Below are positions 58,301 to 64,000 of a DNA stretch of 64,000 nucleotides, piece by piece. This DNA is from Candidatus Binatia bacterium (GTDB lineage: Bacteria > Desulfobacterota > Binatia > UBA9968 > JAJDTQ01): NCBI GenBank assembly GCA_022824205.1, contig JAJEAI010000130.1, forward strand, positions 19,017-83,016. The letters run 5' to 3'. How positions within the stretch are numbered: position 1 is the first letter of the stretch; each line of letters begins with the position of its first letter. The notes under the pieces were generated by a model that made no database searches, had not been told where the DNA came from, and saw nothing but the letters and a program-made list of their open reading frames with translations. The translations under genes were made by a program, and so were the position numbers.

Positions 58301-61197
58301 GGCTGTTCGATGCCTTGGGTGTTCACCGCCGTGGCGTTCACCGTCAGCTCGTTGTCCGGCGCGTCCGTGGTGTTGTCCACCGGGGTCAACGTCACGGTGC
58401 CCGTGCCGGTAATGGCCCCGGCCGCGATGGTCAGCACGCCGCCCGCGCTCACGGTGTAGTTGTTGGCGGAAGCCGCGATGGTCACGACCGTCGCCTCGCT
58501 CGACGGATGGTTCAGGCTCCCGCTCACCGTGGTCGTGCCGTCCAACTCCGAGATCGAATCGTCCGACAGGCTGAGCGTCACCGTCGGCGCCGGGTCGTCG
58601 TCCTGGATGGTCAGCGTGACGGCCGCCGGATTGCCCGCAATCCCCTGGGTGTTCGACGCCGTCGCGGACACGGTCACGGTCTTGTCCGGCGCGTCCGTCT
58701 CGTTGTCCACGGAGGCGAGCGTCACCGTGCCCGTGCTGGTGGTGGCTCCGGCCGCGATGGTCAAGGACGTCCCGGTCTGCGTGTAATCCCCTGCCACCGC
58801 CGGCGACACGGCCGCCGACGAAACCGTCACCGTCGTCTCCTCACTCGACGGTCGGTCCAGGCTGGCCGTCACCGTGCTGCGCGCCTCATCCTCGCTGATG
58901 GAGGAAGGCGCAAGCACGAGCATGACCACCGGGGCCGGGTCGTCGTCCTCGATGGTCAGCGTACGGTTGGCCGGAGCGTTCACGCCCAGTTCGTTCGATG
59001 CCGTCGCGGACACGGTCACGGTCTTGTCCGGCGCGTCCGTCTCGTTGTCCACCGGCGTCAGAGTCACCGTGCCCGTGCTCGCCGTCGCTCCCGCCGCGAT
59101 GGTCAACGTCGTCCCGGTCTGGCTGAGATCCGCGGCCACTGCCGGGGACACCGCCGTGTACGACACGGTTACGGTCGTCGCGAAACCCGACGGATGGTTG
59201 AGCGTCGCCGTCACGCCGGACGACTCGTCGTCCTCATCGATGGACGCGGACGACAGCGCCAGCGTCACCGTCGGCGTTGCGTCGTCGTCCTCGATGGTGC
59301 CCGTGGCCGTGCCATCCGACAGAGTCACGTTCGAGGGGCTCGACAGCGTCACGGTGAAGGTCTCGTCGCGCTCGTCCACCGTCTCCGCCCGCGTCGACAC
59401 GGTCACCGTCTTGGCGGTGTCTCCGGCCGCGAATTGCAACGCCGTCGCCGCCACCGCCGTGTAGTCCGCGCCACCAGGCGCGCCGCTGGCCGACGAGGCG
59501 GTCACGTCCGAAGTGGCCCAGTTCATCGAGATGGTCTTGCCGCTCACCGCGGAGAGTGCCACCCTGAACGCCACGGCCGAGCCTTCCGTCGCGCTGCCGT
59601 CGTCGATGCTCACCGTCGGCGCGGCGTCGTCGTCATCGATGGTACCCGTAGCCGAACTCATGCTGGCCAGTGTCGCGTTCGTCGGGGACGAAAGCGTAAC
59701 GGTGAAGGTCTCGTTGACCTCGTCCGTCTCGTCGTCCCCGGTGGAAACGGTGATGGTGCCCTGGGTGGTGCCCGCCGCGATCGTCAGGGTCTGGTTGGTC
59801 CGCGCCGTATAGTCCGCCCCCCCAATGGCCGTCGTCGAAGTCGTCGCCGTACCGTCCGAGGTGCTGAAGCCCACCGTGACCTGTCTGACGCTCGCCGCCG
59901 AAAGGCTCACCGTGAAGCTCACGCTCGATCCTTCGGTCGCCCTCGCGTTCGCAATGGCCACCGTCGGCGCGGCGTCGTTGTCGTTGATGGTCCCGGTGGC
60001 CTCCGTGGCGCTGCCGAGGGTGGCGTTGGTCGGGGACGAAAGCGTGACCTTGAGGGTCTCGTCGTCCTCGTCCACTCCGTCATTCCCAGTGAGAACGGTG
60101 ATGGTGCCCGCGGTGGCGCCCGCCGCGATCGTCAGGGTCTGGTTGGTCCGTGCCGTATAGTCCGCCCCCCCAATGGCCGTCGTCGAAGTCGTCGCCGTGT
60201 CGTCCGACGTGTTGAACTTGACCGTGACGGTCTTGCCGCTTACCGCCGACAGGGTAACCGTGAAAACCAGGCCGGAACCTTCCGTCGCGCTGGCGTTGGC
60301 GATGCTCAGCGTCGGCGCCGCGTCGTTGTCCTCTATGGTGCCGGTGGCCTCCGCCACGCCCAGCGTCGCGTTCATCGGGTTCGACAGGGTCACATCGAAG
60401 GTCTCATCGGGCTCGTCCGTGGAGTCGTCCGTGGTGGATACGGTGATGGTGGCCGTGGTGGTCCCTGCCGCGAACGTCAAGGTCTGGCTGGTCCGCGCCG
60501 TGTAGTCGGCCCCCCCAATGGCGCTCGTCGAAGTCGTCGCCGTGTCGTTCGACGTGTTGTAGCTGGCCGTGACGGTCTTGGCGCTCACCGCCGACAGGGT
60601 AACCGTAAAGTTCACGTTCGAGCCTTCCGTCGCGCTGGCGTCCGCAATGCTCAGCGTCGGCGCCGCGTCGTTGTCCTCTATGGTGCCGGTAGCCTCCGCC
60701 ACGCCCAGCGTCGCGTTCATCGGGTTCGACAGGGTCACATCGAAGGTCTCATCGGGCTCGTCCGTGGAGTCGTCCGTGGTGGATACGGTGATGGTGTCCG
60801 TGGTGGTCCCTGCCGCGAACGTCAAGGTCTGGCCGGTGCGCGCCGTGTAGTCGGCGCCCCCCACCGCGGTGCTGTCCGTCGTCGCGGTGCCGTTGGATGT
60901 ACTGTATCCGACGGTCACCTCCTCTGTGCTCGCGGCGTTCAGCGAAACCGTGAAGTTCGCGGTCGAACCCTCGGTGACGGACGCATTAGCGATGGAAAGG
61001 ACCGGGGGATCGGTGTTGTCCTGGCCGAATGCTTCGGGTGCGATCCCGAAGGCCGCGCCAACGAACAGCAGCATGCCCGCGAGCGCACGCCAAGACGACA
61101 GGCTCCGCGCCCGTCCGCACGAGGTCCCTTTCCGATTCAAGGCCCGGGGATGAATCCCCGAAGGCCGCGACTGCCAAGCCATGGTCGCACGATCCAT
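52366..61197 (-). CDS. Giant Calx-beta repeat autotransporter/adhesin
   Basis: The 2,943-residue protein has a long signal peptide (1-59, ending AFGQ), 21 Calx-beta-type units of about 110 residues (to about 2460) and a C-terminal autotransporter beta-barrel of about 480 residues. Units begin with patterns such as PTLSIADASATEG and end with TGTIEDND. The barrel follows AWLARFGRTVAGQV and the chain ends GLAARW, a fitting terminal aromatic. Calx-beta domains bind calcium and form rod-like surface stalks. ATG 61197 has GGAGGGATACAG before it; the frame continues to 61320 without family sequence. The first units are almost identical in DNA, showing recent duplication. A long reverse frame is a shadow. 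Confidence 0.88.
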   Translation of the reverse strand: MDRATMAWQSRPSGIHPRALNRKGTSCGRARSLSSWRALAGMLLFVGAAFGIAPEAFGQDNTDPPVLSIANASVTEGSTANFTVSLNAASTEEVTVGYSTSNGTATTDSTAVGGADYTARTGQTLTFAAGTTTDTITVSTTDDSTDEPDETFDVTLSNPMNATLGVAEATGTIEDNDAAPTLSIADASATEGSNVNFTVTLSAVSAKTVTASYNTSNDTATTSTSAIGGADYTARTSQTLTFAAGTTTATITVSTTDDSTDEPDETFDVTLSNPMNATLGVAEATGTIEDNDAAPTLSIANASATEGSGLVFTVTLSAVSGKTVTVKFNTSDDTATTSTTAIGGADYTARTNQTLTIAAGATAGTITVLTGNDGVDEDDETLKVTLSSPTNATLGSATEATGTINDNDAAPTVAIANARATEGSSVSFTVSLSAASVRQVTVGFSTSDGTATTSTTAIGGADYTARTNQTLTIAAGTTQGTITVSTGDDETDEVNETFTVTLSSPTNATLASMSSATGTIDDDDAAPTVSIDDGSATEGSAVAFRVALSAVSGKTISMNWATSDVTASSASGAPGGADYTAVAATALQFAAGDTAKTVTVSTRAETVDERDETFTVTLSSPSNVTLSDGTATGTIEDDDATPTVTLALSSASIDEDDESSGVTATLNHPSGFATTVTVSYTAVSPAVAADLSQTGTTLTIAAGATASTGTVTLTPVDNETDAPDKTVTVSATASNELGVNAPANRTLTIEDDDPAPVVMLVLAPSSISEDEARSTVTASLDRPSSEETTVTVSSAAVSPAVAGDYTQTGTSLTIAAGATTSTGTVTLASVDNETDAPDKTVTVSATASNTQGIAGNPAAVTLTIQDDDPAPTVTLSLSDDSISELDGTTTVSGSLNHPSSEATVVTIAASANNYTVSAGGVLTIAAGAITGTGTVTLTPVDNTTDAPDNELTVNATAVNTQGIEQPAGVALTIEDDDPAPTVTLSLSAAAIAEETGSAMVTARLSHPSSEDTSVVVATAAGDPKAAEFVLTNATLTIVAGTTESSTSATVTPTDNNVDAPDQSVTVSATASNTQGIAGDPESLTLTITDDEDAPGVTLGLSAAAITEEEGSTTVTAQLSHPSSEDTTVTVTATVTATEPAVPEDIVQTGTLLTIPAGTTDSTGTVTVSGVPNFVDAPDKTATVAGTALNTQGIAGNPESVTLTITDDDVRGFTFDPEALTVPEDETTANAFSIVLTSQPTENLNIALRLSGSDELRFLQRSSGGNRRVFNIRFTTENWNVPQFVTVNTADDTDAANDVWRLELQGRDGDYAGHTDYYTITVVDDERKAEGILLTVNRGAVVEDGGAVTINLKATIDGTPRVTATPVSVTISGDTAAETDFAVSSSTFTMTIPANADSVDRDFTLTPAPDRLDEDDETISITGTTTATVEGTTTVLTVSPASVTITDDDRRGVTVSPRTLDVRENGSATYTVVLDSQPTGDVNVSASVSGAGLSISPSSLTFTTEDWNVRQTVTVSAEDDADTADGSGTVTHTVTGADYAAVTASTVALRTRDDDGVGVRASTQLLDVPESGESIYTIVLDARPATTVTVSPSVTGDPDVTVTPPTLVFTTQNWNVPQEVTVKAEDDGDGRDDAATVSHTVSGVATRTVDRVQVEVHDDDEASTAIVLTVSPPEVPEDGGSHRVTVTAAFDGAALETDTEVTVLVRNGTASATDFAANPSALALTIPADQVSASGDFELTATDDPLDEGEGETVVVSGSVSGSTLAVTPATVTIVDDDGRGLTASPSLLRVTEQDRATYTVRLVSQPTGLVTVTPSVTDNDDVMVTPASLEFNTQSWDVARTVTVSAANDTDGDDETATVIHTASGADYEGVAGARVAVTVEDNDALSESVRLTADVTSLREDEGPRTVRVTAAVDGAARPEDTAIEVAVTGGTASATDFTASPANFTVTIPANSTRASETFTLTPLDDAVLEADETVRLTGTTVAGLRVDGTTLEIVDDETPAIRVSTESVAVTEESSVSYTVALATEPAGTVTVRVTVSENRHVTVEPASLTFGPGTWNVAQTVTAAADDDAGHDTAELRHMGSGADYEGVSGDGVTVTVTDNDTRGVTVSEGAITVREGGSGNYTVVLDTLPSGTVTVRPSVTGDGDVTVMPALLSFTAATWNQARTVTILAAQDTDPTDDAATVAHVVGGADYGENGVTAGDVQVTVEDDDKTPGLVRLAVSPERVTEDGGPATVTVTATLSGETRTTTTEVAVTVAGGTAYSGADFVAVPGFTVTIPAGEAEGTGTFRLVPIDDSVDEDAGETLTVSGTAPGFTVTPASLTLVDDDVVPTEGDRPSPDTVVGFSVAFAPEDPVLLSVADASVREGANTTLDFVVRLNRPREGETRVHWATRDGTASAGSDYVAASGTLRFGAGDTEQTVRVAVLDDAVDEGRETLTLVLTNPVGAGIGDGTALGTIENADPMPRAWLARFGRTVAGQVIEAAEGRFRAARQPGAELALAGWKVGDGAASGEVGVRGAGERVEALAARLRHGHDEGEPIAWRAAAGRDVLMGTAFALTAGTRENGLAGLWGRGASMRFDGAGDVALDGDVGTGLLGADWKHGRLAAGVMVSHSRGDGVYRSPPGGGKVESVLTGFFPYGRVAVSEKLSLWGVGGYGAGTLTLTPTSGASMEADTDLALGALGLRGLLVGAPAGVGAELVVKSDALGVWTSSDETRDLASARGETVRLRLGLEGTWRGLDVAGGRLTPSLEVGLRHDSGDAETGFGADVGGGVAWSDPGLGITVEARGRGLVVHSDESFRERGFTGSLAWDADPFSERGLSLSLSQTLGTSEADGTDALLTQPALWRSAAGHGGGDGPESRKLEAVLAYGLPMFGSRFTGTPEVGLALLESARETSLGWRLRLARHNRNRFDLRLRGTHRQAANDDNRSEYRVELGLAARW
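60302..60860 (-). repeat. Near-identical tandem Calx-beta units in DNA
   Basis: About 214 bases at 60302-60515 recur at 60647-60860 with only a handful of differences, at a period of 345 bases (115 codons). The match covers the end of one Calx-beta unit and the start of the next. It marks a recent unit duplication or conversion, and a site where read assembly could collapse. Confidence 0.85.
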
Positions 61198-61320
61198 CTG
61201 TATCCCTCCGGTCACTCCCGTTCCTCCTGGAGAAACAGCACCCACAAGCACATCACCCAAAGGCACGATTCGACGCCCTGGAGCGACGCCCCGGACGTAC
61301 CCGCGGGAACGGTTTAACAT

Positions 61321-61488
61321 AACAACTAACAGATCGATACGGAAACTGGAAAAAACGAGCGATCAGTTTACAACCGCCGGCGATCGCTGGCTCGGGTGGA
61401 GAGATGGACGTCACGCAGGACACCCCGCGCGGAAACCCGCTACGATTCGCGAAGTCTTGTTGCCCGTTACGCGGACACGAGGCGCCGA
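61321..61488. promoter_or_regulatory. AT-rich intergenic region upstream of the autotransporter
   Basis: This gap lies between the autotransporter gene and the DUF3553 gene, both on the minus strand. It is noticeably richer in A and T than its surroundings (AACATAACAACTAACAG, GGAAAAAACG). It probably holds the autotransporter promoter; TATGTT on the minus strand near 61317-61322 could be a -10 box, but no good -35 is seen. Confidence 0.3.
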
Positions 61489-61773
61489 TCAGCAGTCGTC
61501 GGAATCGAGGTACGCCAGGAGCTGGCGGCGGATGCTGGTGTGGCCGGGATCGTCATAGTGGCGGATGCCGAAGTAGTAGCAGCAGCTTTCGTTGTCGAGG
61601 TCGTTGTGGAAGACGCGGAGGCGGCCGTCCTGGAAGCGGATGCGGGCAAGGCAGGTGCCACCCGGGACGCTGGAGGTCATGACCTCTTCCACGATGCCGA
61701 CGCCCCACTGGAGGTTGCGGTTGTGCTTGACCTGCTCTCCCGCCCTCAGGAATAGTCTCACGTCGTTCCTCAC
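61489..61773 (-). CDS. DUF3553 family small protein
   Basis: The 94-residue protein starts VRNDVRLFLRAGEQVKHNRNLQWGVGIVEEV, typical of DUF3553 proteins in which a basic motif is followed by W-G-x-G and a small SH3-like barrel (ARIRFQDGRLRVFHND). The CxxYYFGIRHY segment and acidic end (SDDC) are not recognised further. Some relatives sit in helicase or DNA-binding proteins, so nucleic acid contact is possible. GTG 61773 is chosen because AAGGAG lies eight bases upstream; the frame extends to 61887 without family sequence. Confidence 0.68.
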   Translation of the reverse strand: MRNDVRLFLRAGEQVKHNRNLQWGVGIVEEVMTSSVPGGTCLARIRFQDGRLRVFHNDLDNESCCYYFGIRHYDDPGHTSIRRQLLAYLDSDDC

Positions 61774-61883
61774 GGTCGCGCTCCTTGCAACGCTTGCACG
61801 GTAGCAACATCGGTGGACCATTTCAAATCGGCACTTGGCGCCATGGCCGCGACACTCCGGCGCCACCAGAAAGTGTTCGGGCT

Positions 61884-62351
61884 TCAACGGTCCGGCACTT
61901 CCCGCGGCGGTATCTCGGCGAAGTCACCGGCATCGGCATCCCACGCGTACACGGCTACGCGGCCCACTTTGCCGTCCATGACGGAGATGACGATCTGCGC
62001 GGTTTCCGGATAGGTGGGCTCGCCGAAGGGCGTGGCGCAGGCCTTGTCCTCCGCCGAGAAGTAGGCGTCGTGGTCGGGATGGGAATGGTACAGGGCCTTG
62101 AACGTCAGACCCCGACTCTCCGCCCGCTCCAGGACCGCCTCCAACTCCTTGGGGTCGAGGGTGTAAGCCGTCCGCGCGTCCCTGGGAAACGTCTCGGGGT
62201 CGGTGGCGTGCAGCCGGTTCTGGATGTTCTCGAGCCGATGGACTTCGTCGCTGCCGTCACCCCCGAGGATGACCCCGCAGCATTCCTCCGGGTAGGTCTC
62301 CAAGGCGTGTTCAGCGATGGTTGCAAAGACTGTTTCGCTCAGCACAAACAC
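61884..62351 (-). CDS. JAMM/MPN+ metalloprotease (M67)
   Basis: The 155-residue protein has the JAMM zinc motif: a glutamate in YPEECCGVILGG (residues 22-23) and HSHPDHDAYFSAED (His89, His91, Ser99, Asp102), which matches H-x-H-x7-S-x2-D exactly. Bacterial relatives trim the tail of sulphur-carrier or ubiquitin-like proteins, for example CysO. No such carrier or activating enzyme is adjacent. GTG 62351 has AAGGGA upstream; the start region itself lies in the duplicated 202-bp unit. The gene is convergent with nothing and lies between a CaiB-type gene and the DUF3553 gene on the same strand. Confidence 0.84.
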   Translation of the reverse strand: MFVLSETVFATIAEHALETYPEECCGVILGGDGSDEVHRLENIQNRLHATDPETFPRDARTAYTLDPKELEAVLERAESRGLTFKALYHSHPDHDAYFSAEDKACATPFGEPTYPETAQIVISVMDGKVGRVAVYAWDADAGDFAEIPPREVPDR

Positions 62352-62488
62352 TGGATCCCTTCCCACCACTCCTGGATTCCCGCTTCCGCGGGAATGACAA
62401 TTCGGGGCGTTGGTACCAATTCTCATTCGAGCGGAGTTTCGACACGGCCTGTTTCGCGGGAATGACGGGACGGGGATGCGACACTAGT
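62287..62488 (-). repeat. 202-bp dispersed duplication, copy B
   Basis: This is the partner of 51033-51235. It spans the first 21 codons, start and ribosome site of the JAMM gene and the intergenic DNA up to the TAG stop of the CaiB-type gene (62484-62486). Since the rest of the JAMM gene is intact here, this copy is probably the source. Confidence 0.8.
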
Positions 62489-63698
62489 CGATGATCCCCT
62501 CTTGCGTGAATGTCTCGAATTCGCCTTCCGAGAGGCCCAGCAGCTCGCGGTAGAAGTAGGCGTTGTGCTCGCCCAGGAGGGGGTCCGGGCGGTCGGGACC
62601 GCTGTCGCTCTCGGACAGGGTGAAGGGTGCGCGCTGGTAGGACATGGTGCCGATTTCGGCTTGGTCCATGCGGGTCCACTGGCCCCGGTGCACGAGCTGG
62701 GGGTCGTCGTAGATCTGCTCCATGCCGTTGATCATGCCCGCGGGGACGCCGGCGGCCTGGAGCTTCTCCGCCAGCTCCCGCGCCTCGAATTGCCTCGTCC
62801 ATTCGCCGATGCGCGCTTCCAACTCGTCGGCGCGGGAGCGCCGGCGCTCGGCCGTGGAGTACTCGTCGCGTCCGCCCCAGTCGGGGCGGTCCATGGTCTG
62901 GCACAGCGCGCGCCACTGTTCGTCGGACGCCACGCTGAGCACGCACCATTGGTCCTCCCCCGCGCATGGGAAGGCGCCGTGGGGCGAGGCCTCGGGATGG
63001 CGGTTGCCGTCGCGCTCGGCGATGTGCCCGTTGACGGTGTAGTCCAGCAACAGCGGCGCGATGTACTGGAGCCCGGTCTCGTACTGCGCCAGGTCGATGT
63101 GCTGGCCGCGGCCGGTGGCGTCGCGGTACTCCAGAGCCGCCAGCACGGCCACGACGCCGTAGCCCACGGCGATGTAGTCGATGTAGGGGCCGTAGAGGAT
63201 CTGGGGGGAGCCGTCCCGGTAGCCGGTGAGGTTGGTAAAGCCGGCCAGGGAAGAGAGCTGGGAGCCGAAGCCGGGATGGTGCGCGTGGGGTCCGCTCTGT
63301 CCCAGGTTCGAGCTGCTCAGCATGATGAGCCGCGGGTTGACCTCCTTCAGCGCGTCGTACCCCAGGCCCAGGCGCCCCATGGTGCCGGGGCTGAAGTTCT
63401 CCACCACGATGTCCGCCCAGGCGGCGATGCGCTTGGCCAGCGCGGTGGCCTCCGGTCCCTTCTTGAGGTTGAGCGTGATGCCCAGCTTCTCGCTGTTGCA
63501 CAGTGCGAACAGGCCCGAACGGTTGAGGCCGTGGATGTTGTCCTTGTACGGCGGATAATGCGTGCGGAAGCCGTCCGGACGTGTGCGCGACTCGATGTGC
63601 ACCACCGTGGCCCCCTGGTCCACCAGGTGCTTGCCTACCACCGGCCCGGCCGCGAACGCGGCGAACTCCACGACCTTGAGGCCTTCCAGTGCTTTCAT
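62484..63698 (-). CDS. CaiB/BaiF family CoA transferase (family III)
   Basis: The 404-residue enzyme moves CoA between carboxylic acids. It starts LEGLKVVEFAAFAAGPVVGKHLVDQGATVVHIE, has NLKKGPEATALAKRIAAWADIVVENFSPG and the catalytic aspartate in QHIDLAQYETG, all typical of formyl-CoA/carnitine-CoA transferases. A small domain follows at about 190-330. Substrate unknown; activation of an organic acid for degradation is likely. It ends EGIID with TAG lying within the edge of the dispersed duplication. Confidence 0.92.
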   Translation of the reverse strand: MKALEGLKVVEFAAFAAGPVVGKHLVDQGATVVHIESRTRPDGFRTHYPPYKDNIHGLNRSGLFALCNSEKLGITLNLKKGPEATALAKRIAAWADIVVENFSPGTMGRLGLGYDALKEVNPRLIMLSSSNLGQSGPHAHHPGFGSQLSSLAGFTNLTGYRDGSPQILYGPYIDYIAVGYGVVAVLAALEYRDATGRGQHIDLAQYETGLQYIAPLLLDYTVNGHIAERDGNRHPEASPHGAFPCAGEDQWCVLSVASDEQWRALCQTMDRPDWGGRDEYSTAERRRSRADELEARIGEWTRQFEARELAEKLQAAGVPAGMINGMEQIYDDPQLVHRGQWTRMDQAEIGTMSYQRAPFTLSESDSGPDRPDPLLGEHNAYFYRELLGLSEGEFETFTQEGIID

Positions 63699-63784
63699 GA
63701 TGCCTTCATTCCCCGGATTCGTTCACGGCGCGACGGCGCGGACGGATCTGTAATGGCGTCCTTCGACTGCACTGCGGGACACTA

Positions 63785-63902
63785 GTGTTGTGTCTCACAA
63801 ACAAGCCACTGGGGCGACCGCGGGTCGCCCCTACGAGTCATCGCGCCTTGCCGGCGACGAAATCCGGCGCATCTTTGCAAACCTGTTTGTGAGACACGAC
63901 AC
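63785..63902. mobile_element. 118-bp MITE-like element with CTA flanks
   Basis: The left end GTGTTGTGTCTCACAAACA and the reverse complement of the right end, GTGTCGTGTCTCACAAACA, match at 18 of 19 bases. CTA occurs directly outside both ends (63782-63784 and 63903-63905), as expected for a target-site duplication; the right CTA is the reverse complement of the TAG stop of the next gene. The core encodes nothing. TA or CTA duplication suits IS630/mariner-type transposition; that link is inference. Confidence 0.72.
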
Positions 63903-64000
63903 CTAACCACGTGCCTCCTGCAGCTCATCGAGGAACTCCGCGTACCCGGCCTTGCCGCCGTTCTCCCAGCGTTCCAGCAGCGCCGAGCCCACGATGGCGA
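63903..64000 (-). CDS. 3' end of an unidentified gene (cut by the window edge)
   Basis: The last 98 bases encode 31 C-terminal residues (IVGSALLERWENGGKAGYAEFLDE and a short tail) followed by TAG at 63905-63903. The segment IVGSAL followed by an amphipathic helix recalls the end of TIM-barrel enzymes such as tryptophan synthase alpha subunit, but the piece is too short to name. The gene continues beyond position 64000. Confidence 0.5.
   Translation of the reverse strand, partial: AIVGSALLERWENGGKAGYAEFLDELQEARG

Noticed and set aside
55615..61317. 1,900-codon open frame opposite the giant autotransporter
   Set aside because: It mirrors the repetitive, G+C-rich coding strand; its translation is rich in Arg, His and Gly with no domain, whereas the minus-strand frame has a signal peptide, Calx-beta units and a barrel.

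Overview
The window is G+C-rich chromosomal DNA from a Gram-negative bacterium. The Gram-negative call rests on an FtsE-FtsX-EnvC set, a periplasmic C-terminal processing protease, a lipoprotein with a lipobox and a giant protein ending in an outer-membrane beta-barrel. The mix of LLM flavin oxidoreductases, CaiB-type CoA transferase, UbiD-type decarboxylase, amidohydrolases and TAXI/TRAP transport recalls uncultured, catabolically versatile lineages (Tectomicrobia-like or former Deltaproteobacteria-like). That placement is inference from gene content only; no rRNA gene is present.

Layout. 0.3-4.5 kb: PhnD-like binding protein, amidohydrolase, an orphan QueC, a fragment of a second amidohydrolase and an M29/NicX-like protein. 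4.5-15.7 kb: housekeeping, all on the minus strand: ftsE-ftsX-envC-like-ctpA-xseA-xseB-tlyA, then rpsU-cvpA-dnaG-rpoD (a macromolecular-synthesis operon with cvpA added) and a tRNA with anticodon CAT. 15.8-22.8 kb: a B12-binding radical SAM enzyme, a conserved protein of unknown role, a SirB1-type protein, and a thiamine-diphosphate enzyme paired with a hydroxyacid-dehydrogenase-like protein. 23-31 kb: an LLM oxidoreductase that probably starts at ACG, two tandem MFS paralogues, a UbiD-type decarboxylase ending at a clear terminator, and a phosphohexomutase coupled to a 61-residue protein. 31-38 kb: an M24 aminopeptidase, then a plus-strand operon (formamidase-like hydrolase, SH3 envelope protein, LLM enzyme, alpha/beta hydrolase, TPR protein) and a LuxR-type regulator. 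38-49.7 kb: metH, an SDR, a PuuD/PuuA-like pair, and a divergent TAXI-TRAP transporter followed by a dienelactone hydrolase. 49.8-62.4 kb: an accessory region with a DUF4143 ATPase, a transferrin-binding-protein-like lipoprotein, a 2,943-residue Calx-beta autotransporter, a DUF3553 protein and a JAMM metalloprotease. The window ends with a CaiB-type CoA transferase and the 3' end of another gene.

The intergenic DNA holds several families of small dispersed elements: two mobile-element-like hairpins with terminal inverted repeats ending CGTCATTCCCGC, one 118-bp element flanked by CTA, and a 202-bp duplication that carries the start of the JAMM gene. Four of these repeat stretches abut TAG stop codons.

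The most unusual points are the surface locus (21-unit Calx-beta autotransporter upstream of a TbpB-like lipoprotein), the degenerate LytM domain beside FtsEX, the ACG start, the small elements that border stop codons, and three clean palindromes that look like operators. No CRISPR array, rRNA, complete insertion sequence or phage was seen.
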